This document shows, in pieces, positions 1-6,219 of a stretch of 6,888 bases of DNA. This DNA comes from DASSWB01 sp035705495 (lineage in GTDB: Bacteria; Bacteroidota; Bacteroidia; Flavobacteriales; Flavobacteriaceae). Below the pieces are notes generated by a model, which searched no databases, was not told where the DNA came from, and was given only the letters and a program-made list of their open reading frames with translations. Every line of letters begins with the position of its first letter. Within the stretch, counting starts at the first letter, position 1. A program made the position numbers and the translations under genes. The stretch covers positions 1-6,888 of the forward strand of contig DASSWB010000007.1 in the NCBI GenBank assembly GCA_035705495.1. Direction: 5' to 3'.

Positions 1-65
1 ATTTTTCCAACCCAAAAAATCACTTCAAAATAAGCTAAAAAATTAACATTCAGGTTTTTACATCC

Positions 66-99
66 TTGCTTAAAACTCGAAAAATTAAATGTACCTTTG
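66..99 (+). promoter_or_regulatory. Bacteroidota-type promoter of typA
   Basis: A perfect match to the -7 consensus TAnnTTTG (TACCTTTG) lies at 92-99. A TTG at 66-68 sits 23 bp upstream of it, at the upper edge of the spacing accepted for the flavobacterial -33 element. Transcription would start near 104-107 and leave a leader of only about 15 nt before the ATG at 120. This argues against the in-frame TTG at 66 as the start codon, since it would lie upstream of the transcription start. The -7 match is seen directly; promoter activity is inferred. Confidence 0.6.
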
Positions 100-119
100 C
101 AGCCTTTTTAAAAAGTTTT

Positions 120-1919
120 ATGACAGCTATACGAAATATTGCAATTATCGCACACGTTGACCACGGGAAAACTACCTTGGTTGACAAAATTATGTACCAT
201 TGCCAGTTGTTCCGGGAAAATCAGAACAGTGGCGATCTTATCTTGGACAATAACGATCTGGAGCGGGAAAGGGGAATTACGATTACCTCTAAAAACGTTT
301 CCGTTGTATATAAAGGAACAAAAATCAACATTATTGATACACCTGGTCACGCCGATTTTGGTGGAGAGGTAGAGCGTGTTTTGAACATGGCCGATGGCGT
401 TTTGCTTTTGGTAGATGCTTTTGAAGGTCCTATGCCACAAACGCGTTTTGTACTTCAAAAAGCTTTGGATCTTGGTCTAAAACCTTGCGTGGTGATCAAT
501 AAAGTGGATAAGGAAAACTGCACGCCAGATGAGGTGCACGAAAAGGTTTTCGATTTGATGTTTGAATTGGGTGCTGAAGAATGGCAGCTTGATTTTCCTT
601 CAGTTTACGGTTCGGCAAAGAACAACTGGATGAGCGAGGATTGGAAAAACCAAACCGAAAATATTGAACCATTGTTGGACATGGTGATTGAACATATTCC
701 TGCCCCAAAGGTTGGAGAGGGAACCCCGCAAATGTTGATCACTTCTCTGGACTTCTCTTCTTTTACGGGAAGAATCGCGATTGGTCGTTTGCAACGCGGA
801 ATCCTTAAAGAAAATATGCAAATTTCGTTGGTGAAAAGGGATGGGAGCATCAAAAAAACAAAAATTAAAGAACTTCATACTTTTGAAGGTCTCGGACGTA
901 GAAAAGTTGAAGAGGTTATAGCAGGTGATATTTGTGCGATTGTAGGTTTGGAAGGTTTTGAAATTGGTGATACCGTTGCCGATGCAGAGAATCCAGAAGG
1001 ATTAAAAACGATTGCGATTGATGAACCTACAATGAGTATGTTATTCACGATAAATGATTCACCTTTCTTTGGAAAGGATGGAAAATTTGTGACTTCAAGA
1101 CATATCAAAGAGCGCCTTTTTAAGGAATTGGAAAAAAATCTTGCCTTGCGCGTGAATGAAACCGATAGCGCCGATAAATTCTTGGTTTTTGGTCGCGGGG
1201 TATTGCACCTTTCGGTTTTGATCGAAACAATGAGAAGGGAAGGTTACGAACTGCAAATTGGTCAGCCACAGGTAATCATCAAAGAAATTGATGGTATAAA
1301 ATGCGAACCGATTGAAGAATTGACAATCGATTTACCTGAAAATGTTTCCGGAAAAGCTGTTGAAATGGTAACCTTGCGAAAAGGTGAAATGCTAAGCATG
1401 GAAACCAAGGGAGACCGAATGGTGATTCAGTTTATGATTCCTTCCAGGGGAATTATTGGGTTGAGAAACCAATTACTGACCGCAACTGCTGGTGAAGCCA
1501 TTATGGCGCACCGTTACAAAGAATATCAGCCGCTAAAAGGAGGAATTCCAGAACGACAAAACGGATCTTTGGTTTCTATGGAAAACGGAAAAGCAATTCC
1601 GTATTCTATCGATAAATTACAAGATAGAGGAAAGTTTTTTGTTGATCCGGGAGAGGATATTTACGAGGGTCAAGTAGTTGGTGAAAATTCACGTGGAGAC
1701 GATATGACCGTGAATATTACAAAAACCAAAAAATTATCGAACGTACGTTCTTCGGGAGCTGATGATAAAGCGAAGATTGTTCCGGCAATAAAATTCTCTT
1801 TGGAAGAAGCTTTGGAATATATTCAGAAAGATGAATATGTTGAGGTAACTCCGCATTTTATCCGAATCAGAAAAATTTACCTTACAGAAAACGATCGTAA
1901 AAGAAACAAAATAGTTTAA
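120..1919 (+). CDS. typA: Ribosome-associated translational GTPase TypA/BipA
   Basis: This is a complete TypA/BipA GTPase of 599 residues, the usual length for the family. It is a cytoplasmic, EF-G-like factor that binds the ribosome and affects subunit assembly and stress or cold adaptation. The G-domain motifs are intact: G1 AHVDHGKT at 11-18, G2 RGITI at 51-55, G3 DTPGH at 73-77, G4 NKVD at 127-130, and a G5-like YGSA at 163-166. A beta-barrel domain II follows (about 205-290), then EF-G III- and V-like domains (about 300-475) and the TypA-specific C-terminal domain to the end. The open frame extends upstream to a TTG at 66, but that would add 18 residues before the conserved MTAIRNIAIIAHVDHGK start and would lie upstream of the promoter, so ATG 120 is chosen. 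There is no clear Shine-Dalgarno site, which is normal in this phylum. The gene appears to be transcribed from its own promoter. Confidence 0.98.
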   Translation: MTAIRNIAIIAHVDHGKTTLVDKIMYHCQLFRENQNSGDLILDNNDLERERGITITSKNVSVVYKGTKINIIDTPGHADFGGEVERVLNMADGVLLLVDAFEGPMPQTRFVLQKALDLGLKPCVVINKVDKENCTPDEVHEKVFDLMFELGAEEWQLDFPSVYGSAKNNWMSEDWKNQTENIEPLLDMVIEHIPAPKVGEGTPQMLITSLDFSSFTGRIAIGRLQRGILKENMQISLVKRDGSIKKTKIKELHTFEGLGRRKVEEVIAGDICAIVGLEGFEIGDTVADAENPEGLKTIAIDEPTMSMLFTINDSPFFGKDGKFVTSRHIKERLFKELEKNLALRVNETDSADKFLVFGRGVLHLSVLIETMRREGYELQIGQPQVIIKEIDGIKCEPIEELTIDLPENVSGKAVEMVTLRKGEMLSMETKGDRMVIQFMIPSRGIIGLRNQLLTATAGEAIMAHRYKEYQPLKGGIPERQNGSLVSMENGKAIPYSIDKLQDRGKFFVDPGEDIYEGQVVGENSRGDDMTVNITKTKKLSNVRSSGADDKAKIVPAIKFSLEEALEYIQKDEYVEVTPHFIRIRKIYLTENDRKRNKIV

Positions 1920-1939
1920 TTTAAATATTCTCCGTTATT

Positions 1940-1980
1940 CCCTTTCCCCTTGGGGGAAAGGGCTAGGGAGAGGGGCTTTC
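1940..1980. repeat. G/C-rich REP-like hairpin with overlapping G-quadruplex motif
   Basis: A perfect 10-bp inverted repeat (CCCTTTCCCC at 1940-1949, GGGGAAAGGG at 1953-1962) has a 3-nt loop. The right arm runs on into more G-tracts, giving the canonical quadruplex pattern G5-N3-G3-N3-G3-N3-G4 on the + strand at 1952-1975. The two structures share bases and exclude each other. The element begins 20 nt after the typA stop and ends at the start codon of the next gene. It lacks a following U-tract, so it is not a classical intrinsic terminator. Similar C-run/G-run elements are, as I remember, scattered between genes in flavobacterial genomes, so a dispersed REP-like repeat is likely, but copy number cannot be seen here. 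Confidence 0.75.
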
Positions 1981-2217
1981 ATGATGGAAATACTCGGAAT
2001 TACACTCACGGAGTGGACAGGCTACGCGGCATCATTATTTGTTTTGATGTCTTTTTTAATGCGAAATATCACGACCCTTAGATACGTGAACACCGTTGGT
2101 TGTATTTTTTTCGTGATTTATGGGTTTTTATTGACATCTTGGCCAGTTGTGGTGACAAATGTCGCTATCGTTTTGGTGAACTTCTATTACCTTTTTATAA
2201 ATAAAAAGAAAGTATAA
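1981..2217 (+). CDS. Small three-helix inner-membrane protein, YgjV-like
   Basis: This is a 78-residue, highly hydrophobic protein with three predicted membrane helices (about 12-27, 36-52 and 54-73) and a basic tail (NKKKV). The pattern of an N-terminal EW.GY segment, a short loop with basic residues (MRNITTLR), then GC.FFVIYGFLL and a VVVTNVAIVLVNFYYL helix resembles the YgjV-type inner-membrane family and, more loosely, the three-helix SemiSWEET fold. No PQ-loop dipeptide is present, so sugar transport should not be assumed. The biochemical role is unknown. Two ATG codons stand in tandem at 1981 and 1984; either could start the protein, and the second gives a 77-residue form beginning MEILG. 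The only candidate ribosome-binding site is the purine-rich end of the preceding G-rich element (AGGGAGAGGGG at 1965-1975, 5 nt from the first ATG), so folding of that element could control translation. Confidence 0.75.
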   Translation: MMEILGITLTEWTGYAASLFVLMSFLMRNITTLRYVNTVGCIFFVIYGFLLTSWPVVVTNVAIVLVNFYYLFINKKKV

Positions 2218-2279
2218 GCAAGATTCTCCCTGAGTTCCATTAAATTATATAGCTTAGTCGTGTAAAAAAATGTGAATTT

Positions 2280-2684
2280 ATGAGAAAATATATGGTTCTT
2301 TTCTGGGCAATTTCAGCCATTTTTCCAAGTTGTTCAAGTGAGGAGGACAGCGAAATACCACAATATAAATTATATGGCGAATGGAATGTGTACGAAACCA
2401 TAGAATATGATTTGGAAGGTAATCAAACTTCAATCGATACACACGATGAAGGAACATATTTGATAAATATAGATCCCCAAGAAATAAATTACACCTTTTC
2501 CAACACAGGAGTTATCTTTGAGGAAGGTTATTCTTACACCTACGACAATGGTGTTTTACAAAATTCTTTTTTTGGAGAGATTAAAGTTGTTACAGTTACG
2601 GCTACTGAACTACATTTGAAGGAAATTCCACAGGAGAATTCTTCAGTTTATACAGAAATATTTGCCACAAAAATTGGTGAATAA
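2280..2684 (+). CDS. Small, probably surface-exposed lipoprotein, lipocalin-like
   Basis: This is a 134-residue protein with a lipoprotein signal peptide: basic start MRKY, a hydrophobic stretch at 5-15, and a lipobox FPSC with the lipidated cysteine at 18. The mature protein begins CSSEEDSE. An acidic patch just after the cysteine is the type of lipoprotein export signal known in Bacteroidota (Capnocytophaga, Flavobacterium), so display on the cell surface is inferred. The segment YKLYGEWNVYETIEYD at about 29-44 resembles the first strand of small lipocalin-like domains common in secreted Bacteroidota lipoproteins, and the rest alternates polar and hydrophobic residues as expected for a beta-barrel. 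I cannot name a specific function. It lies 62 nt after the YgjV-like gene with only a poor promoter-like sequence between them, so it may be cotranscribed or have a weak promoter of its own. Confidence 0.8.
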   Translation: MRKYMVLFWAISAIFPSCSSEEDSEIPQYKLYGEWNVYETIEYDLEGNQTSIDTHDEGTYLINIDPQEINYTFSNTGVIFEEGYSYTYDNGVLQNSFFGEIKVVTVTATELHLKEIPQENSSVYTEIFATKIGE

Positions 2685-2696
2685 CAAAGACAGTGC

Positions 2697-2731
2697 GTAA
2701 ATCATTTTATCAATAAAAAGAAGTAATTTAC
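2697..2731 (+). other. Weak A/T-rich stem-loop between the lipoprotein gene and the polysaccharide operon
   Basis: Positions 2697-2707 can pair with 2721-2731. GTAAAT pairs perfectly with ATTTAC, then come one C-A mismatch and a further four pairs that include one G-U wobble, around a 13-nt loop. It begins 13 nt after the lipoprotein stop. It could be a transcript 3' end or processing site, but the stem is A/T-rich and no strong U-tract follows, so a terminator call would be weak. Confidence 0.3.
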
Positions 2732-2754
2732 ACGCAAATTGAAAATCCTCTTTC

Positions 2755-3732
2755 TTGAGTCAATTTGAAGTTGTAAAATATAATTCCGATTATTTTTCGG
2801 CTTGGAACGAATTTATTTCGCGTTCCAAAAATGCCACTTTCCTGTTTCATCGCGATTTTATGGAATATCATAAAGATCGTTTTGAAGACTATTCACTTCT
2901 TGTTTTTGAAAAGAAAAAATTGGTTGCTTTGTTTCCTGCGAATCGGGTAGGAGCTGATCTTTTTTCTCATCGGGGACTGACTTACGGCGGATTGCTTCTT
3001 CCTTCTGAAATCAAACTGGAGAAAACATTACACATTTTTAAATCGCTCTTAGAATTTATTGCTTCGGAAGGATTTGAAAAAATTCAATTAAAACTGATGC
3101 CGAAGATTTATCACGCGATTCCTTCGGATGAAATGGATTATCTGCTTTTTTTGACTGAAGCAAAATTGGTAAAACGAGAAGTTTCGGCTGCAATAGGAAT
3201 ATTTTCGAAATTGAAAATTCAGAAAAATCGGATAGAAGGCGTAAAAAAGGCAGAAAATGCCGGACTCGTTATAAAGGAGGAAAAGAATTTCAACAGATTT
3301 TGGAATGAAATCTTAATTCCGAATCTGGCCGATAAACATCGAGCAAATCCCGTTCATTCTTCCGAAGAAATAAGACTTCTGGCGGAAATATTTCCCATGA
3401 ACATCAGACAATTCAATGTTTTTAAAAATGAAAAAATTGTAGCAGGAGCGACAATTTTTGAGTCTGAAAATGTGGCACATGTTCAATATATTTCTGGAAA
3501 TGAAGAAAAGCAGACGTTGGGAAGTCTGGATTTCCTGTTTGAACATTTGATCAACGAAGTTTTTCAAAATAAAAAGTATTTCGATTTCGGGACATCAAAC
3601 GAAGAGGCAGGAAAAAAACTCAATAGTGGATTGATGTTTTGGAAAGAATGTTATGGTGCACGTAGTATTTCACAAGATACTTACGAAATAAATCCAAAAC
3701 TGTGTATTAACCTTCAAAATGTGCTGCTATGA
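2755..3732 (+). CDS. FemAB/GNAT-like acyltransferase of the polysaccharide cluster
   Basis: This 325-residue soluble protein has no signal peptide or membrane helix. It has the two-part layout of FemAB-like GNAT proteins. The N-terminal half carries ATFLFHRDFMEYHKDRF at 27-43, then SLLVFEKKKLVALFPAN and SHRGLTYGGLLL (about 71-82). The C-terminal half carries QFNVFKNEKIVAGATIF, DFGTS at 277-281 and FWKECYGAR at 295-303, the usual end of this fold. It probably transfers an acyl group to an amino group; in this context the amino sugar made by the neighbouring transaminase is the likeliest acceptor, by inference only. The first in-frame start after the upstream stop (2740-2742) is TTG at 2755. 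The first ATG is codon 36, inside the conserved block, so a TTG start is the best choice. The gene overlaps the next one by 4 nt (ATGA), which suggests translational coupling. No convincing promoter was found upstream. Confidence 0.85.
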   Translation: MSQFEVVKYNSDYFSAWNEFISRSKNATFLFHRDFMEYHKDRFEDYSLLVFEKKKLVALFPANRVGADLFSHRGLTYGGLLLPSEIKLEKTLHIFKSLLEFIASEGFEKIQLKLMPKIYHAIPSDEMDYLLFLTEAKLVKREVSAAIGIFSKLKIQKNRIEGVKKAENAGLVIKEEKNFNRFWNEILIPNLADKHRANPVHSSEEIRLLAEIFPMNIRQFNVFKNEKIVAGATIFESENVAHVQYISGNEEKQTLGSLDFLFEHLINEVFQNKKYFDFGTSNEEAGKKLNSGLMFWKECYGARSISQDTYEINPKLCINLQNVLL

Positions 3733-4829
3733 TTCCATTTTTGGATTTAAAAAAAATGAATGCACCTTATGAAACAACTTTTCAAGAGCGGTTTTTGGCA
3801 TTTTTAAATTCTGGACATTACATTTTGGGCAAAGGTGTTGAAAAATTTGAAGAATCATTTGCAGCATATTGTGGCGCAAAATTCTGTATCGGAACCGGCA
3901 ACGGATTGGATGCACTTAACCTCATTTTCCGCGGCTATATTGAATTGGGGCAACTAAAGGAAGGTGATAAGATAATCGTCGCTGCGAATACGTACATCGC
4001 AACAATATTGGCAATAAAACACGCGGGATTAACCCCGGTTTTGGTCGAACCCGACGAAGGAACCTTCAATCTTGATTCGAGTTTGGTTTCTGAAAAAATC
4101 ACTCGGGAAGTCAGAGGCATTTTGGTCACCCATTTATACGGACAATTGGCCGATATGAAAAAACTGAGGGAAATTTCCGAAGAAAATAATCTTTTGCTCA
4201 TTGCCGATTCGGCGCAAGCACATGGCGCTGAAGATGAAAATGGAAACAAAGCAGGAAGCTTGGCAGATGCAACGGGTTTTAGTTTTTATCCGAGTAAAAA
4301 TCTTGGTGCTTTGGGAGACGCGGGAGCGGTAACAACAAATGATGAGGATTTGGCAGAAGTTGTTTCAAAACTTCGGAATTATGGGACTTCTTCAAAATAC
4401 ATCAATGAATATGTGGGTTACAATTCCAGATTGGATGAACTGCAAGCTTTATTTCTTTTGGAAAAATTGCCGTTTCTGGATGAGGAAAATGACCAAAGAA
4501 GAAACATTGCCACACGCTATTTCTCGGAAATAAAAAACGAAAAGATCAAACTTCCATTTTGGAATGGCAGCAAGAATCATGTGTTTCATTTATTTGTGGT
4601 CCGCGTAAAAAATCGGAAAGACTTTTGTGAATTTTTAAATTCAAAAAATATTGGAAATCTCGTTCATTATCCTATTCCGCCGCATAAACAGAAAGCATTG
4701 TCCGAATTTTCAGATTTAAAATTTCCGATAACGGAAAAAATTCATGAAGAAGTGGTGAGCATTCCTTTGAATCCGATGATGACGAAAGAGGAAATTGGGG
4801 AAGTGGTTTCAACATTAAATTCTTATTAA
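3729..4829 (+). CDS. fdtB: PLP-dependent dTDP-3-amino-3,6-dideoxyhexose transaminase (DegT/DnrJ/EryC1/StrS family)
   Basis: This is a complete 366-residue sugar-nucleotide aminotransferase of the FdtB/QdtB type. It would transfer an amino group, usually from glutamate, to a dTDP-3-keto-6-deoxyhexose. Visible features are the N-terminal MIPFLDLK, GTGNGLDAL at 55-63 (phosphate-binding region), AANTYIAT at 85-92, ADSAQAHGA at 159-167 with Asp160 expected to contact the PLP ring nitrogen, FYPSKNLGALGDAGA at 186-200 with Lys190 as the Schiff-base lysine, GYNSRLDELQA at 230-240, and VHYP at 312-315. The YPSKNLGALGDAG form and the PIPPH following VHYP fit C3-aminating enzymes better than WecE-type C4 enzymes, which agrees with the FdtA-like ketoisomerase downstream. 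The start overlaps the acyltransferase stop (ATGA), and the flippase frame begins directly after its stop. Family and reaction class are secure; the exact sugar (Fuc3N or Qui3N type) is inferred. Confidence 0.93.
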   Translation: MIPFLDLKKMNAPYETTFQERFLAFLNSGHYILGKGVEKFEESFAAYCGAKFCIGTGNGLDALNLIFRGYIELGQLKEGDKIIVAANTYIATILAIKHAGLTPVLVEPDEGTFNLDSSLVSEKITREVRGILVTHLYGQLADMKKLREISEENNLLLIADSAQAHGAEDENGNKAGSLADATGFSFYPSKNLGALGDAGAVTTNDEDLAEVVSKLRNYGTSSKYINEYVGYNSRLDELQALFLLEKLPFLDEENDQRRNIATRYFSEIKNEKIKLPFWNGSKNHVFHLFVVRVKNRKDFCEFLNSKNIGNLVHYPIPPHKQKALSEFSDLKFPITEKIHEEVVSIPLNPMMTKEEIGEVVSTLNSY

Positions 4830-6149
4830 TTGAGATTTTTCAAAAGACTTATTGGGGGAAACATGTTGCTGAAAGTAACATCAATGAACGCAGTAAGCAT
4901 TTTTACGCGGATTATCACTGGGTTTTTGGTTTCAAAAGCTTTGGCAATATTCGTTGGTCCGTCAGGGATGGCTTTTGTTGGAAATCTGCGAAATTTTTTG
5001 AACTCGGTTCAGAGTCTTTCAACTTTTGGCATTGCGAACGGCATCATCAAATTTACTTCCGAACACAAAAGGAATCAAGCAGAACTTTCCAAAGTATTTT
5101 CCACGGCATTTTTCATGATCATCACTGCAGCACTTTTTATTTCCATTATAATTTTTTTCAGTGCCGGTTATTGGAATGAAAAACTTTTTCAAGGTCATGA
5201 GTTTACAAATGTCATAAAAGCTTTGGCAATGGCAATTCCTTTTTATGCCGCGAATATGATTTTATTGGCGGTTATCAACGGGAACCAGAAATACAAACTG
5301 TACACCATTATAAATGTTATTGCCAATTTTATAGGTTTGGCTGTTTCGGTTTTCCTTATGTGGAAATATAACACGCAAGGTGCGCTATTTGCTCTAGTGC
5401 TTGTTCCAGCGCTGACATTTTTTATCACGTTTTCCCTGACCTTCAAAAAGGTCAAAAAGTATTTTTATTTAATTTCGACCCGCTATTTTGATTCGGGTTA
5501 TCTTAAAAAATTTGGTTCTTTCAGCATTATGGCGTTGATTTCCGCTTTGTTGGTCCCAGTGGCATACATTTTTGTGCGGAATTATATTATCGACAATCAA
5601 ACTGCCACCGAAGCTGGATATTGGGAAGCGATGAATCGTATTTCAGAATATTATTTGATGTTCATCACCACACTGATGACTTTGTATGTGCTACCCCGTT
5701 TTTCGGAAATTCACAGCAATAAGGAGTTCCGGAGGGAAGTTTTTTCGTTTTATAAAACCATACTTCCCATATTGGCAACAGGAATGATTCTTATTTTCTT
5801 TTTGAAGGATTGGATCATCCGACTTGTTTTTTCCAGTGAATTCCTACCAATGGAAAATCTGTTTCTTTGGCAGATGGGGGGCGACTTCTTAAAAGTGGCA
5901 AGTGTTCTACTGGCCTACCAATTCATTGCGAAAAAAATGTTTTGGCATTTTGTTTTGACAGAAATCGGATCTATGGGAATCTTTTTTGTTCTTAGTATTT
6001 TTCTTGTGGAAAAATACGGATTTACGGGAGCAGCCATGGCTCATTTTTATCAGTATGTTATATATTTTGTGGTAATTCTGTTTATTTTTAGGAAAAAATT
6101 GTTAGGTAAAGATTTTAAGGAAGTCGGACGAGGTAGTCCCAGTAATTAA
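4830..6149 (+). CDS. wzx: WzxE-like lipid-linked oligosaccharide flippase
   Basis: This 439-residue polytopic membrane protein of the MOP/PST flippase group has about 12 hydrophobic helices spread over its length. It would move undecaprenyl-diphosphate-linked repeat units from the cytoplasmic to the periplasmic face of the inner membrane. LLKVTSMNAVSIFTRIITGFLVSKALAIFVGPSGMAFVGN at about 13-52 and FGIANGIIKFTSEHKRN shortly after closely resemble WzxE-type O-antigen translocases. Two starts are possible. TTG 4830 follows the transaminase stop with no gap and gives the basic lead RFFKRLIGGNM. ATG 4863 gives 428 residues and has a G-rich ribosome-binding-like stretch (GGGGGAA, 4854-4860) in front. 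I prefer TTG because homologues, as I remember them, carry about ten residues with a K-L-I pattern before LLKVTS; ATG remains possible. The tail after the last helix is short and basic, then polar. Confidence 0.92.
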   Translation: MRFFKRLIGGNMLLKVTSMNAVSIFTRIITGFLVSKALAIFVGPSGMAFVGNLRNFLNSVQSLSTFGIANGIIKFTSEHKRNQAELSKVFSTAFFMIITAALFISIIIFFSAGYWNEKLFQGHEFTNVIKALAMAIPFYAANMILLAVINGNQKYKLYTIINVIANFIGLAVSVFLMWKYNTQGALFALVLVPALTFFITFSLTFKKVKKYFYLISTRYFDSGYLKKFGSFSIMALISALLVPVAYIFVRNYIIDNQTATEAGYWEAMNRISEYYLMFITTLMTLYVLPRFSEIHSNKEFRREVFSFYKTILPILATGMILIFFLKDWIIRLVFSSEFLPMENLFLWQMGGDFLKVASVLLAYQFIAKKMFWHFVLTEIGSMGIFFVLSIFLVEKYGFTGAAMAHFYQYVIYFVVILFIFRKKLLGKDFKEVGRGSPSN

Positions 6150-6161
6150 AATAACTTTTTG

Positions 6162-6169
6162 CATATTTG
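6162..6169 (+). promoter_or_regulatory. Possible weak -7 element in the leader of the ketoisomerase gene
   Basis: CATATTTG at 6162-6169 matches the Bacteroidota -7 consensus TAnnTTTG except for the first base. No TTG lies at the expected distance upstream (around 6138-6144), so the promoter is incomplete. The 70-nt leader (6150-6219) also holds a second TTTGCAT copy at 6204-6210 and a weak 6-bp stem (6177-6182 with 6193-6198). If used, it would let the ketoisomerase gene be transcribed apart from the upstream three genes. Confidence 0.25.
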
Positions 6170-6219
6170 CTTTCGAAGGAAAAACTTTTCTCTTTCCTCA
6201 GAGTTTGCATCGATAGAAA

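Noticed and set aside
108..458. Minus-strand open frame of 116 codons within typA, and similar antisense frames within the other genes
   Set aside because: They lie opposite clearly conserved coding sequence, resemble no protein family I know, and have no start signals; they are shadows of the + strand genes.
1940..1980. Intrinsic terminator for typA
   Set aside because: The hairpin is strong, but it is followed by more G-tracts and not by a U-tract, and the next gene starts at once. It is described as a repeat/structured element instead.
1981..2217. SemiSWEET sugar transporter
   Set aside because: Three helices and length fit loosely, but there is no PQ-loop motif and the pattern fits the YgjV type better, so transport is not claimed.
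2250..2257. TAGCTTAG as a -7 element for the lipoprotein gene
   Set aside because: It has one mismatch to TAnnTTTG and no TTG at 17-23 bp upstream, so it is too weak to list as a promoter.
2739..2767. Promoter-like pair TTG (2739-2741) and TCAATTTG (2760-2767) with 18-bp spacing
   Set aside because: The transcript would begin inside the acyltransferase gene, after its only plausible start. The next ATG is codon 36 in the middle of a conserved block, so this is probably coincidence.
6125..6160. Terminator at the end of the flippase gene (GGAC/GTCC stem followed by TTTTT)
   Set aside because: The stem is only 4 bp and lies 16 nt from the T-run, which is not enough for a terminator.
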